From Litoreibacter ponti (lineage in GTDB: Bacteria; Pseudomonadota; Alphaproteobacteria; Rhodobacterales; Rhodobacteraceae), in NCBI RefSeq assembly GCF_003054285.1, contig NZ_QBKS01000001.1:496001-560000 (forward strand): DNA of 64,000 bases, given 5' to 3'. Numbering within the stretch: position 1 is the stretch's first letter; every line of letters starts with the position of its first letter. Shown in pieces: positions 33,365 to 42,357 of the stretch. The notes beneath the pieces are model-generated. The model ran no database searches. It had not been told where the DNA came from and was given only the letters and a program-made list of their open reading frames with translations. The position numbers were made by a program, and so were the translations under genes.

Positions 33365-34525
33365 ATGCCACCCGTCAACCGCATCGCCGACTATGCCGAG
33401 GATATGAAGACCTGGCGGCGCTGGCTGCACCAGCATCCCGAGTTGCAATTCGAGTGTCACGAGACCGCAGGTTTCGTGGTTGAGCGGCTGCGGGAGTTCG
33501 GGATTAGCGAGATCCACGAGGGTATCGCGACAAGCGGCGTGGTGGCGATTATCGAGGGGCAGGGCGAGGGGCCGACGATTGGCCTGCGCGCCGATATGGA
33601 CGCGCTGCCGATGCAGGAGACGACGGGGCTGGATTATGCCTCGAAAATTCCCGGCAAGATGCATGCCTGCGGCCATGACGGGCATACGACCATGCTGCTG
33701 GGGGCTGCGAAATACCTGGCGGAGACGCGGCGCTTCAAGGGACGGGTCGCGCTGATCTTCCAGCCCGCGGAGGAGGGCGGCGGCGGCGCGGGCGTCATGG
33801 TCGAAGAGGGGATCATGGACCGCTTCGACATCAAGGAGGTCTACGCGCTGCACAACACGCCAAGTGCGCCTTTAGGATCGTTCACGACGACGCCAGGCGC
33901 GATCATGGCCGCCGTTGATACGTTCCACATCCATATCGACGGGGTGGGCGGCCACGGGGCCTATCCGCACGAGACCCGCGACCCGGTCGTTGCGTGTCTG
34001 GGCATCTGCAACGCGATCCAGACGATTGTCTCGCGCAACCACCGCTCGCTGGATGATCTTGTGGTGTCGGTGACGCAAATCCATACGGGCAGCGCGGACA
34101 ACATCATCCCCGACGGGGCTTATATCAATGGCACCGTGCGCACGTTTGATCCGACCGTGCAGGACATGGTGGAGCGTCGTTTGGGCGAGATTGTCGCGGG
34201 TCAGGCGGCAAGCTACGGCGTCGAGGCGCGGCTGTCCTATGAGCGCGGCTACCCGGCCACGGTCAACAATGGCGACAAGGCGATGTTCGCGGCGGACGTG
34301 GCGGCGGAGGTTGCGGGGGCTGCGGGCGTGGTACGTAATGGCGGGCGCGAGATGGGGGCGGAGGATTTCGCCTATATGCTGGAGGCCCGCCCGGGCGCGT
34401 ACCTGTTCCTCGGCCAAGGGGAGGGCGCGGGGCTGCACAATCCGAATTACAATTTTAATGATGAGGCCGCGCCTTACGGTGCGTCGTTCTTTGCGCGGCT
34501 GGTGGAGACGGCGCAGCCTATTTGA
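33365..34525 (+). CDS. M20 family amidohydrolase (hippurate hydrolase-like)
   Basis: Cytoplasmic zinc hydrolase of N-acyl amino acids or similar amides; 386 residues. ATG 33365 has AAGGAG 9 bases upstream. Family motifs: LHQHPELQFECHETA, GLRADMDALPMQE, MHACGHDGHTTMLLG (metal-binding His/Asp), FQPAEEGGGGAGVMVEEG and a dimerisation domain beginning near FHIHIDGVGGHGAYP. Exact acyl substrate is not readable. It shares 8 bases with the convergent flavin reductase gene. Confidence 0.93.
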   Translation: MPPVNRIADYAEDMKTWRRWLHQHPELQFECHETAGFVVERLREFGISEIHEGIATSGVVAIIEGQGEGPTIGLRADMDALPMQETTGLDYASKIPGKMHACGHDGHTTMLLGAAKYLAETRRFKGRVALIFQPAEEGGGGAGVMVEEGIMDRFDIKEVYALHNTPSAPLGSFTTTPGAIMAAVDTFHIHIDGVGGHGAYPHETRDPVVACLGICNAIQTIVSRNHRSLDDLVVSVTQIHTGSADNIIPDGAYINGTVRTFDPTVQDMVERRLGEIVAGQAASYGVEARLSYERGYPATVNNGDKAMFAADVAAEVAGAAGVVRNGGREMGAEDFAYMLEARPGAYLFLGQGEGAGLHNPNYNFNDEAAPYGASFFARLVETAQPI

Positions 34526-35021
34526 GCGCCTGATAGTCCCGTTTGCCGTAAAGCAGCGGCGCGCCATCATTTCGGGCCACCGCGCGCACGGCGCCGATCA
34601 TGACGTGGTGCGTGCCGATCCGCTCGTCCGAGACCAGTGTGCAGTCGAACCGCGCCAGCGCGGATTTCAGCCCGGGCGCGCCGGTTTGCATGGGCTCGAA
34701 GATCCCTGCGCTGAACTTGTCGCCGCCGGGGGGCGGTGTGCGGGAGGCGAATACATTGGCAATCTCGGTCTGATCGGCGCTCAACACGTTGATACAAAAG
34801 CACTTGTTGGCCATGATCGCGGGCGCGGCGGAGGTCTCGTGATGCAGGCAGACCAGCATCGTGGGCGCGTCGCCATCGGCAGAGACCGACGTGATCGCAG
34901 AGACCGTCGCCCCGGCGCGCCCCGCGTCGCCATCGGTGGTCACGATGGTGACCGACGAGACAAGCCCGCTCATCGCGTCCAGAAACGCGTCACGCAAGGG
35001 GGGCTGTTGGGATGATGTCAT
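34518..35021 (-). CDS. Flavin reductase family (FMN-binding split barrel) protein
   Basis: 167 residues; NAD(P)H:FMN reductase component type (HpaC/RutF fold). Motifs: VTIVTTDGDAGRAGATVSAI, TSVSADGDAPTMLVCL, the flavin-contact FCINVLSADQTEIANVFAS and RFDCTLVSDERIGTHHVMIG. Such enzymes feed reduced flavin to a separate monooxygenase, but none is adjacent. It is divergent from the aminotransferase gene; 109 bases lie between the two starts. Confidence 0.9.
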   Translation of the reverse strand: MTSSQQPPLRDAFLDAMSGLVSSVTIVTTDGDAGRAGATVSAITSVSADGDAPTMLVCLHHETSAAPAIMANKCFCINVLSADQTEIANVFASRTPPPGGDKFSAGIFEPMQTGAPGLKSALARFDCTLVSDERIGTHHVMIGAVRAVARNDGAPLLYGKRDYQALK

Positions 35022-35130
35022 GGGAGCCTGCTCTGTTTGGTCTTCTCTGCCTTGCCTGCAACCTAGGCGCAAGCCTTGCAAAGTCACTATGGCGCGGGCA
35101 GGTTGGCCCGGACGGAGTTTCGGAGGGAGC

Positions 35131-36513
35131 ATGAGCGCCGACACCAATCTGGATATAGCGGCGCTCGACCGTGCCCATGCGTTGCACCCGTGGACACATT
35201 TCGAGAGCTTCGTGCGCGACGGGCCGCTGGTGATCGAGCGCGGCGCGGGCTGCTCGCTGTGGGACAGTGCCGGGCGTGAATATCTTGATGCCGTGGGCGG
35301 GCTGTGGTGCACCAATATCGGTCTGGGGCGGCGCGAGATGGCCGATGCGATTGCGGCGCAGGCCGAAAAGCTGGCCTTTTCAAATACTTTTGTGGATATG
35401 ACGAACGGGCCCGCGGCGCTGTTGTCGGCCAAGCTAGCCGAGCTTGCGCCGGGTGATCTGAACCATGTGCATTTCACGACCGGCGGCTCGACCGCCATCG
35501 ACAGTGCCTACCGGATGGTGGCCTATTATCAGCGCTGTGCCGGCCGGGCGAACAAGACCCATGTGATCGCGCGCGATGCGAGCTATCACGGCTCGACTTA
35601 TGCGACGATCTCCATCGGGAAGCGCGCGGGCGACAAGGTGCCGGAGTTCGCCTATGCGAGCGAGGGCATTCACCGTGTCAGCGCGCCCGATTGCTACCGT
35701 GCCATCGGCGAGCGGTCGGAGGCGGAGTTCTGCGATGATCTGGTCGCGGAGTTCGAGGCGAAGATCGCCGAAATCGGGCCGGAGAAGGTCGGCGGTTTTT
35801 TTGCCGAGCCCATTCAAGCCTCTGGCGGGGTGGTCGTGCCACCGGAGGGGTATCTGCGGCGGATGGCAGAGGTTTGCGCGCGCCATGACATCCTGTTTAT
35901 CGCCGATGAGGTCGTCACAGGCTTCGGGCGGCTGGGCCATTGGTTTGCGTCCTGGGATGAGTTCGGGGTGCAGCCCGATATCATCTGTTGCGCCAAGGGC
36001 TTGAGCTCTGGCTATCAACCTATTGGTGCACTTATCTTTTCGGACCGAATTTGGGACGCGATGCAAGGTGATCGCTGGTATGCCTCGGGCTTCACCTATG
36101 CGGGGCATCCGGTGGCCTGCGCGGCGGCGTTGAAGAATATCGAGATCATCGAACGGGAAGGGCTTTTGGACCATGCGGCATCCGTGGGAGCCTATTTCGA
36201 AGAGCGCCTGACAGAGCTCGAAGACCTGCCGCTGGTGGGCGATATTCGCGGGCGCAAGCTGATGATGTGCGTGGAAAACGTGGCGGACAAGGCGACGAAG
36301 GCGCTGCTCGACGATGCGCTCGACGTTGGCAAGCGCATCTCGGACGCGGCGGAGGCGCGCGGGCTGATGGTGCGGCCCATGGGGCACCTCAACGTCATGT
36401 CGCCGCCCTTGGTGATCACACGCGCGCAGGTGGATTTCGTCGCAGAGACCCTGCGCGCCAGCATTGTAGAGGTCACGGATCAGCTGGTCCGCGACGGGGT
36501 TAAGGTAGGCTAG
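35131..36513 (+). CDS. Class III omega-aminotransferase
   Basis: PLP enzyme moving a terminal amino group, 460 residues. ATG 35131 has GGAGGGAGC just upstream; the longer open frame before it has no family residues. The PLP lysine is K289 in CCAKGLSSGYQPIGA; DEVVTGFGRLG carries the ring-stacking Asp; TTGGSTAIDSAYRM and YHGSTYATISIG are cofactor-phosphate regions. It abuts two agmatinase-family genes, so a diamine such as putrescine, or 4-aminobutyrate, is a likely amino donor (inference). A run of seven Ts at 35796-35802 lies inside the gene but the frame is intact. Confidence 0.9.
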   Translation: MSADTNLDIAALDRAHALHPWTHFESFVRDGPLVIERGAGCSLWDSAGREYLDAVGGLWCTNIGLGRREMADAIAAQAEKLAFSNTFVDMTNGPAALLSAKLAELAPGDLNHVHFTTGGSTAIDSAYRMVAYYQRCAGRANKTHVIARDASYHGSTYATISIGKRAGDKVPEFAYASEGIHRVSAPDCYRAIGERSEAEFCDDLVAEFEAKIAEIGPEKVGGFFAEPIQASGGVVVPPEGYLRRMAEVCARHDILFIADEVVTGFGRLGHWFASWDEFGVQPDIICCAKGLSSGYQPIGALIFSDRIWDAMQGDRWYASGFTYAGHPVACAAALKNIEIIEREGLLDHAASVGAYFEERLTELEDLPLVGDIRGRKLMMCVENVADKATKALLDDALDVGKRISDAAEARGLMVRPMGHLNVMSPPLVITRAQVDFVAETLRASIVEVTDQLVRDGVKVG

Positions 36514-37482
36514 ATGGCACTGAAAGACGCGGCCAATGATGTGGATAACGCAATCACGCGGGACGGCTTCAAGGGCATGTCCTTCGAGAACGCCTTTGGC
36601 GGGGCGCTGTCATTTATGCGGCGCACCTATACGAAGGATCTGACAGGGGTCGATCTGGCGGTGACCGGCGTGCCGTTCGATCAGGCCGTGACCCACAGGC
36701 CCGGCACGCGAATGGGACCGCGCGCGATCCGGGAGGCGTCGACCCTGCAGCCCTGTGATCCGCCCTACGGGTGGGATATCAACCCGCTGACGGAGTTCAA
36801 TGTCGCGGATTACGGAGATTTAGCGTTTGATTACGCAGATATACCGGCCTTTCCTCAAGCATTAACAAATCATATCTCGACCATTCTGGCCGCAGGGGCC
36901 GGGTCGCTGGTGTTGGGTGGCGATCACTATATCAGCTTCCCGATCCTGCGCGCCTATGTCGAGAAATTCGGCCCCCTGTCGCTGCTGCAATTTGATGCCC
37001 ATTCCGACACCTGGCCCGATGATGACATGGCCCGGGTGGATCACGGCACGATGTTCTACAAGGCTGTGAAGGAAGGTCTGATTGTGCCCGAACGCTCGGT
37101 CCAGGTGGGTATTCGCACGGTTTGCGAGGATTACATGGGCGTGAACGTGATCGACGCGCGGGAGGTGCATGAGACCGGCACCGCCGCCGTCGTTGCCAAA
37201 ATCCGCGACATCATCGGGGACAATCAGACTTATCTGACCTTCGATATCGACTGCCTCGATCCGGCATTTGCGCCCGGCACGGGGACGCCTGTGTCAGGCG
37301 GGCTCAGCTCTGCGCAGGCGTTGCATATCTTGCGCGATCTCAAGGGCTTGAACATGGTGGGCGGCGACGTGGTCGAGGTCTCGCCCGCCTATGACGTGGG
37401 CAACATGACGGGCGTCGCGGGCGCCCATGTCGCGATGGAGCTGATGTGCCTCTATTGCCATAACCTGAAGGAGCGCGGCTGA
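36514..37482 (+). CDS. speB: Agmatinase (ureohydrolase family)
   Basis: Mn-dependent hydrolase likely converting agmatine to putrescine and urea. 322 residues starting directly after the aminotransferase stop. Metal ligands lie in GGDHYISFP, LLQFDAHSDTWPD and FDIDCLDPAFAPGTGTP; PGTRMGPRAIREAS is the family N-terminal block. The GDHYISFPILR and HGTMFYKAV segments favour agmatinase over arginase. It overlaps the next ureohydrolase by one base. The gene symbol is by family; substrate has not been shown. Confidence 0.88.
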   Translation: MALKDAANDVDNAITRDGFKGMSFENAFGGALSFMRRTYTKDLTGVDLAVTGVPFDQAVTHRPGTRMGPRAIREASTLQPCDPPYGWDINPLTEFNVADYGDLAFDYADIPAFPQALTNHISTILAAGAGSLVLGGDHYISFPILRAYVEKFGPLSLLQFDAHSDTWPDDDMARVDHGTMFYKAVKEGLIVPERSVQVGIRTVCEDYMGVNVIDAREVHETGTAAVVAKIRDIIGDNQTYLTFDIDCLDPAFAPGTGTPVSGGLSSAQALHILRDLKGLNMVGGDVVEVSPAYDVGNMTGVAGAHVAMELMCLYCHNLKERG

Positions 37483-38423
37483 TGCCCAACCAACCTGTCT
37501 CTGGCAATGATCTGGCGCGGTTTGCGGGTCAGGGGACCTTCATGCGACTGCCGAAGGTGGAGAGTGCCGAAGGGCTCGACGTGGCGCTTCTGGGTATTCC
37601 GATGGATCACGGGTCTAGCTGGCGCTCGGGAACGCGGTTCGGGCCCGCGCAGGTGCGCAATGAAAGCGCCATGATCCGGCCCTATGCATTGCAGACCGGG
37701 GCGGCGCCCTTTGACGGTCTGCACTGCGCGGATGTGGGCGATGTGGCGATCAATACATTCAATCTGCGCGAGAGTATTCGAATTATTACAGAGCATTACG
37801 ACGCGCTCTTAAAGCATGATGTCATCCCGATGACGATCGGGGGCGATCACACGATCACCCTGCCGATCCTGCGCGCGATTGCCAAGAAACACGGGCCTGT
37901 GGGGCTGATCCACGTCGATGCCCATGCCGATGTGAACGACGAGATGTTCGGCGAGCGCGAGACCCATGGCACGGTGTTCCGCCGCGCCTATGAGGAAGGG
38001 CTGCTGCGTGCGAGCGACGTCTGGCAGATCGGGCTGCGCGGCACGGGCTACACGGCGGAGGATTTCGACGAGCCGCGCGACTGGGGCTTCAACCTGACCC
38101 TCGCGCCGGAGCTTTGGCACAAAAGCACAAAGCCGCTCGCGGCGCAGATCATGGCGAAGATGGGGGGCGGGCCGGTCTATATCAGCTACGATATCGACAG
38201 TCTCGACCCGTCCATCGCGCCCGGCACCGGCACACCAGAGATCGGCGGGCTGACCACGCCGCAAGCGCTGGAGCTGATCCGCGGGCTGCGCGGCCTTCCG
38301 ATTGTGGGCTGCGATCTGGTCGAGGTCTCGCCCCCCTATGATCCCAGCGGCAACACTGCCCTAACGGCGGCAAATATCATGTTCGAAATGCTTTCGATTC
38401 TGCCCGGCGTGCCCTACAGGTAG
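37482..38423 (+). CDS. Second agmatinase-family ureohydrolase (guanidinobutyrase-like)
   Basis: 313 residues with the same three metal blocks: GGDHTITLPILRA, LIHVDAHADVNDEMFGE and YDIDSLDPSIAPGTGTPE. The DAHADVNDxMFGExxxHGTxFRRA stretch is closer to guanidinobutyrase/guanidinopropionase (GbuA/GpuA) than to SpeB, so 4-guanidinobutanoate to 4-aminobutanoate plus urea is the better guess. With the aminotransferase this makes a three-gene operon handling two guanidino compounds. The assignment between the paralogues is inference from motif likeness. Confidence 0.85.
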   Translation: MPNQPVSGNDLARFAGQGTFMRLPKVESAEGLDVALLGIPMDHGSSWRSGTRFGPAQVRNESAMIRPYALQTGAAPFDGLHCADVGDVAINTFNLRESIRIITEHYDALLKHDVIPMTIGGDHTITLPILRAIAKKHGPVGLIHVDAHADVNDEMFGERETHGTVFRRAYEEGLLRASDVWQIGLRGTGYTAEDFDEPRDWGFNLTLAPELWHKSTKPLAAQIMAKMGGGPVYISYDIDSLDPSIAPGTGTPEIGGLTTPQALELIRGLRGLPIVGCDLVEVSPPYDPSGNTALTAANIMFEMLSILPGVPYR

Positions 38424-38453
38424 GTCACAGGTTATTTCATCGAGGTGCCGCGT

Positions 38454-39338
38454 ATGCCCTCCCATGCCCCGCGTGAAATTAGTTACGCTCATTCTGCCAA
38501 GACAAAGGCGGGACGGGCCCTTATCCGCGTGCTGGAGAACACCACGGGCCGCATTCGCATGATCAAGCGTGCGGAAGGCTATGAGCAAGAGGTCGCCGCA
38601 GGCGCAGATTTCTGGGAAGTGATGACCGAGCGCTACGGCGTGTCGCTGGAAATTCTGGGTGGATCGCTGGAGGACATTCCGCGTGATGGGCCCCTGATCC
38701 TGATTGCGAACCACCCGTACGGCATCCTCGATGGGCTGATGATGGGCCATATGCTAAGCCACACGCGCGGCGACTTCCGGATTCTGGCCAATGCGGTGTT
38801 TCGCAAGTCCGAAGAGATCAACCGCATCCTGCTGCCGATCAGCTTTGATCAGGACAAGCAGGCGATGGCCGAAAATCTTGCGACCCGTAAGGCAGCGTTG
38901 AGTTATCTGGCCGAGGGCGGCGCGATTGGCATTTTTCCGGGCGGTACCGTGTCGACCTCCAGCAAGCCGTTCAGCCGGGCGATGGACCCGGCGTGGCGGA
39001 CCTTTACGGCCAAGCTGGTGTCGAAATCCAAGGCCGCCGTGGTGCCTATCTTCTTCGATGGGTCCAACTCGCGGCTGTTCCAGCTGGCCAGCCACGCCCA
39101 CCCGACCTTGCGGCTGGCGCTGCTGATCAACGAGTTCAAACGCCGGGTGGATGAGCCTGTGCGCGTGGTCATCGGCAAGCCGATCCCGCCCGAAGAGATC
39201 GCGGTCCACACCAAGGACCCCAAAGCGATGATGGACTTCCTGCGCGCCAAGACCTATCAGCTGTCACCCAAGCCCCTTGCGTCGCTCGACTATGGATACG
39301 AGTTCGAGGCGCAGTGGAAGCAGAAGGACGCGCGGTAG
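38454..39338 (+). CDS. Lysophospholipid (1-acylglycerol-3-phosphate) acyltransferase family
   Basis: 294 residues. The ATG at 38454 follows GAGGTG by 6 bases; a GTG at 38445 is in frame but lies within that site. The acyltransferase block I is a variant, NHPYGILDG (NH-x5-D in place of HX4D with the His in NH), then FPGGTVSTS (block III, EGT-like) and VPIFFDGSN (block IV). Members act on lysophosphatidate or ornithine lipids (OlsA-like). No signal; peripheral membrane location is expected. Ends directly before murI. Confidence 0.85.
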   Translation: MPSHAPREISYAHSAKTKAGRALIRVLENTTGRIRMIKRAEGYEQEVAAGADFWEVMTERYGVSLEILGGSLEDIPRDGPLILIANHPYGILDGLMMGHMLSHTRGDFRILANAVFRKSEEINRILLPISFDQDKQAMAENLATRKAALSYLAEGGAIGIFPGGTVSTSSKPFSRAMDPAWRTFTAKLVSKSKAAVVPIFFDGSNSRLFQLASHAHPTLRLALLINEFKRRVDEPVRVVIGKPIPPEEIAVHTKDPKAMMDFLRAKTYQLSPKPLASLDYGYEFEAQWKQKDAR

Positions 39339-40151
39339 ATGGCGGTTGGCATTTTCGATTCTGGGCTGGGTGGGCTGACAGTCTACGACCAGATCGCGCG
39401 TGACATGCCCGATCTGCCGGTCTGCTACTTCGCGGATAGTGCGAACACGCCCTACGGGGTGCGGACCGCGGATGATATTTTCGAGCTGACCTGCGCCGCC
39501 ACGCAACAGCTGTTCGACATGGGCTGCGATCTGGTGATCCTGGCGTGCAACACGGCCTCTGCCGCGGCGCTGCGGCGGATGCAGGAAAGCTGGGTGCCGG
39601 ATGACAAGCGGGTGCTTGGGGTCTTCGTGCCGATGATCGAGGCGCTGACCGAGCGGCAATGGGGCGACAACTCACCGCCGCGCGAGGTGGATGTGAAGAA
39701 CGTGGCGCTGTTCGCCACGCCCGCAACGGTCTCGAGCCGCGCGTTCCAGCGGGAGCTGGCCTTTCGCGCCATCGGTGTCGATGTCGAGGCGCAGCCTTGC
39801 GGCGGTCTGGTTGACGCGCTGGAAGACGGCGACGAGATGCTGGCCGAGGCGCTGGTGCGCTCCCATGTTGATGCGTTGAAACGGCGGATGCCGCATCCGC
39901 AGGCCGCCATTCTGGGCTGTACGCATTACCCGCTGATGCAGGAGGCCTTTCAGGCCGCGTTGGGCCCTGATGTGAAGGTGTTCTCGCAGGCCAATCTCGT
40001 CTCTGCGAGCCTCGGGGATTACCTGAAACGGCACCCAGACATGCTGGGCTCGGGTGAGGAGACCAAGTTCGTCACCACCGGCTCGCCCGCGCAGGTGACC
40101 GACCGCGCGACGCAGTTCTTGCGACGAAAGATCGAATTCCAGGCCGCGTGA
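39339..40151 (+). CDS. murI: Glutamate racemase
   Basis: Makes D-glutamate for peptidoglycan. 270 residues; the two catalytic cysteines lie in LACNTASAAALR and ILGCTHYPLM, with GIFDSGLGGLTVYD at the N-terminus and CYFADSANTPYG binding substrate. The ATG starts at the first base after the acyltransferase stop. A 30-residue middle segment (QWGDNSPPREVDVKN region) is a little longer than in E. coli. No regulatory site is evident. Confidence 0.95.
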   Translation: MAVGIFDSGLGGLTVYDQIARDMPDLPVCYFADSANTPYGVRTADDIFELTCAATQQLFDMGCDLVILACNTASAAALRRMQESWVPDDKRVLGVFVPMIEALTERQWGDNSPPREVDVKNVALFATPATVSSRAFQRELAFRAIGVDVEAQPCGGLVDALEDGDEMLAEALVRSHVDALKRRMPHPQAAILGCTHYPLMQEAFQAALGPDVKVFSQANLVSASLGDYLKRHPDMLGSGEETKFVTTGSPAQVTDRATQFLRRKIEFQAA

Positions 40152-40206
40152 TTGCCGCCTGCGTATCTTTCTTCTAAACACCCGCAAAATTGACATGGAG
40201 TCTGTC

Positions 40207-41235
40207 ATGACCCACCAAATCGCCATTCTGGGCGCCTCTGGCTACACCGGCGCGGAGCTTGTCCGGCTGATCGCCACCCATCCATCGCTGCAGAACGCGG
40301 CCCTGTCCGCAGACCGCAAGGCTGGCCTGGAAATGGCCGAAGTCTTCCCGCATCTGCGCCATCTCGACCTGCCCACGCTGGTCAAGATCGACGAGATTGA
40401 TTTCGCAGGCATCGACCTGTGCTTCTGCGCGCTGCCGCATAAGACGAGCCAAGAGGTGATCTCGAAGCTGCCGCGCGATCTGCGGATCATTGACCTGTCC
40501 GCCGACTTCCGGCTGCGCGACCCGGCGGCCTACAAGACATGGTACGGAAACGATCATTCGGCGGTCGAGCTACAGAAAGAGGCCGTCTATGGCCTGACCG
40601 AGTTCTACCGGGATGACATCCGGACCGCGCGGCTGGTGGCGGGCACCGGCTGCAACGCCGCAACCGGGCAATACGCCCTGCGGCCGCTGATCGAGGCAGG
40701 CGTGATTGATCTTGATCAGATCATCATCGACCTGAAGGCGGGCGTCTCCGGCGCGGGGCGGTCGTTGAAGGAAAACCTGCTCCATGCGGAACTGTCGGAG
40801 GGCAGCAACGCCTATGCCATCGGCGGCACGCACCGGCACTTGGGGGAGTTCGATCAGGAATTCTCGAAGATTGCCGGGCGAGATGTGCATGTGCAGTTCA
40901 CCCCGCATCTGGTGCCGATGAACCGCGGCATCCTTGCGACCGTCTATGTACGGGGCGATGCATCCGAGATCCACGCGACCCTGGCAGAGGCTTATTCCGG
41001 CGAGCCGTTCGTCGTCGTACTGCCGATGGGACAGGCGCCGTCGACCCACGAGACCCGCGGCTCGAACTTCGTGCATATCGGGGTCGCGCAGGACCGCATC
41101 GCCGGGCGCGCGATCATCTTCGCCTCCCTCGACAACCTCACGAAAGGCTCATCGGGCCAAGCGTTGCAGAATGCCAATCTGATGCTTAATCTTGAAGAGT
41201 CCGAGGGGCTGATGCTGGCCCCGCTTTTTCCGTAA
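40207..41235 (+). CDS. argC: N-acetyl-gamma-glutamyl-phosphate reductase
   Basis: Third step of arginine synthesis, NADPH-dependent. The ATG at 40207 is preferred (GGAG 6 bases upstream) over the in-frame ATG at 40195, giving 342 residues. The Rossmann motif is ILGASGYTGAEL and the catalytic Cys is in VAGTGCNAATGQYAL; IIDLSADFRLRD and the KAGVSGAGRS loop follow. It is separate from other arginine genes. It lies 9 bases before ccmE. Confidence 0.96.
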   Translation: MTHQIAILGASGYTGAELVRLIATHPSLQNAALSADRKAGLEMAEVFPHLRHLDLPTLVKIDEIDFAGIDLCFCALPHKTSQEVISKLPRDLRIIDLSADFRLRDPAAYKTWYGNDHSAVELQKEAVYGLTEFYRDDIRTARLVAGTGCNAATGQYALRPLIEAGVIDLDQIIIDLKAGVSGAGRSLKENLLHAELSEGSNAYAIGGTHRHLGEFDQEFSKIAGRDVHVQFTPHLVPMNRGILATVYVRGDASEIHATLAEAYSGEPFVVVLPMGQAPSTHETRGSNFVHIGVAQDRIAGRAIIFASLDNLTKGSSGQALQNANLMLNLEESEGLMLAPLFP

Positions 41236-41244
41236 GGGAGCGCC

Positions 41245-41697
41245 ATGAAGGGCCTGAAGAAACAACGCCGAATCCAGATCATCGCGGTCGCGGTGGTGGC
41301 CTTGGCCTTGTCCACGGCCCTGATCGGCTACGCCTTGCGCGACGGCATCAATTTCTTTCGCTCGCCCACGCAGGTCACCGAAACGCCGCCCGGCCCGAAC
41401 GAGACGTTCCGCATCGGCGGGCTGGTCGAGGAGGGCAGTCTGATCGTCAACGAAGACGAGCAAATCGCCTTCAACGTGACCGATGGCAACGCCGTTGTGG
41501 CGGTGACCTACACGGGCATCCTGCCGGACCTCTTCAAGGAGGGGGAAGGCATGGTCGGCACCGGGAAGTACATCAACGGTGTCTTCCAAGCCTCGGAAAT
41601 ATTGGCAAAACATGACGAGACCTACATGCCGGTCGAGGTCATCGACGCGCTGAAGGAACAAGGTGTCTACCAGGCACCGAACGGTGCTGATAGCTAG
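41245..41697 (+). CDS. ccmE: Cytochrome c maturation heme chaperone CcmE
   Basis: Periplasmic-facing, membrane-anchored protein that carries heme covalently for cytochrome c assembly. 150 residues: one N-terminal membrane helix (IIAVAVVALALSTALIGYAL), then an OB fold with FRIGGLVEEGSL and VVAVTYTGILPDLFKEGEG. The heme-linking histidine is His123 in LAKHDETYMP. In many relatives ccmF and ccmH follow; here they do not and lysis genes come next. AAGGGAGCGCC lies upstream of the ATG. Confidence 0.95.
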   Translation: MKGLKKQRRIQIIAVAVVALALSTALIGYALRDGINFFRSPTQVTETPPGPNETFRIGGLVEEGSLIVNEDEQIAFNVTDGNAVVAVTYTGILPDLFKEGEGMVGTGKYINGVFQASEILAKHDETYMPVEVIDALKEQGVYQAPNGADS

Positions 41698-41699
41698 AA

Positions 41700-41707
41700 T
41701 TAACCAT
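41700..41707 (+). promoter_or_regulatory. CtrA-like half site upstream of the lysis genes
   Basis: TTAACCAT, the common CtrA half-site octamer, lies 2 bases after the ccmE stop and 38 bases before the endolysin start, inside GAATTAACCATTC. CtrA drives gene transfer agent functions, including lysis genes, in Rhodobacterales. The match is short, and a second TTAA half is not present at the canonical 7-base spacing. Confidence 0.45.
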
Positions 41708-41745
41708 TCTGTCTGATGCTGGGCGTCCATTTCGGAGGCCAGCCC

Positions 41746-42357
41746 ATGCAGACTGTTCAGGAAATTGCCCGCGATATCGTCCGCCGCGAGGGCGGCTATG
41801 TGAACGACCCCGATGATCCCGGCGGGCCGACCAACCACGGGGTCACCATCCACACGATGCGCCGGCTTGGGCTGGATCTGGACGGGGATGGCGATGTCGA
41901 CGCGCGCGACGTGCAGCAGCTGACCCGCAGCCAGGCAATCGAGATTTTCATCGACCACTACTACCACGCCCCGCGCATCGACCGGCTGCCAGAGCCGCTG
42001 CAGGCGTTGGTGTTCGACATGTATGTCAATTCCGGGCGCAACGCAGTGAAGCTGCTGCAACGGCTGCTCAACGATATGGGCCAGGACGTGGCGGTGGATG
42101 GCGTGATCGGGCCACACACGATCCGTGCGACTTACGCGGCGTTTGCGGATGCGGCCGATCACATGGTCGACGCCTATGGCATCGCGCGGCGGGAGTATTA
42201 CTACCGACTGGCCGACAAGCGTCCTGCCTCGCGCAAATATGCGCGCAGGCGCGATGGGGGCAAGGGGGGCTGGATCCGGCGGGCGGAGGAATTCCTGTCG
42301 CCGGGCTACCATCTGTCGATCTCCGAGCATCGCGCACGGGTGGCGTCATGGGCGTGA
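41746..42357 (+). CDS. Endolysin, glycoside hydrolase family 108 (gene transfer agent type)
   Basis: 203 residues from ATG 41746 (GGAGG 7 bases upstream; an ATG at 41716 has no site). The GH108 muramidase motif EGGYVNDPDDPGGPTNHGVT lies near residues 14-33 with the catalytic Glu at its start; VFDMYVNSGRNAVKLLQRLL and DGVIGPHTI are the usual C-terminal peptidoglycan-binding-like part. No Sec signal, so release depends on the holin encoded next. The pair matches the Rhodobacter capsulatus GTA lysis genes (rcc00555/rcc00556), which also sit away from the structural cluster. Confidence 0.85.
   Translation: MQTVQEIARDIVRREGGYVNDPDDPGGPTNHGVTIHTMRRLGLDLDGDGDVDARDVQQLTRSQAIEIFIDHYYHAPRIDRLPEPLQALVFDMYVNSGRNAVKLLQRLLNDMGQDVAVDGVIGPHTIRATYAAFADAADHMVDAYGIARREYYYRLADKRPASRKYARRRDGGKGGWIRRAEEFLSPGYHLSISEHRARVASWA

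Noticed and set aside
35790..35805. Run of seven Ts in the class III aminotransferase as a frameshift
   Set aside because: The reading frame is intact on both sides and encodes the expected family residues.
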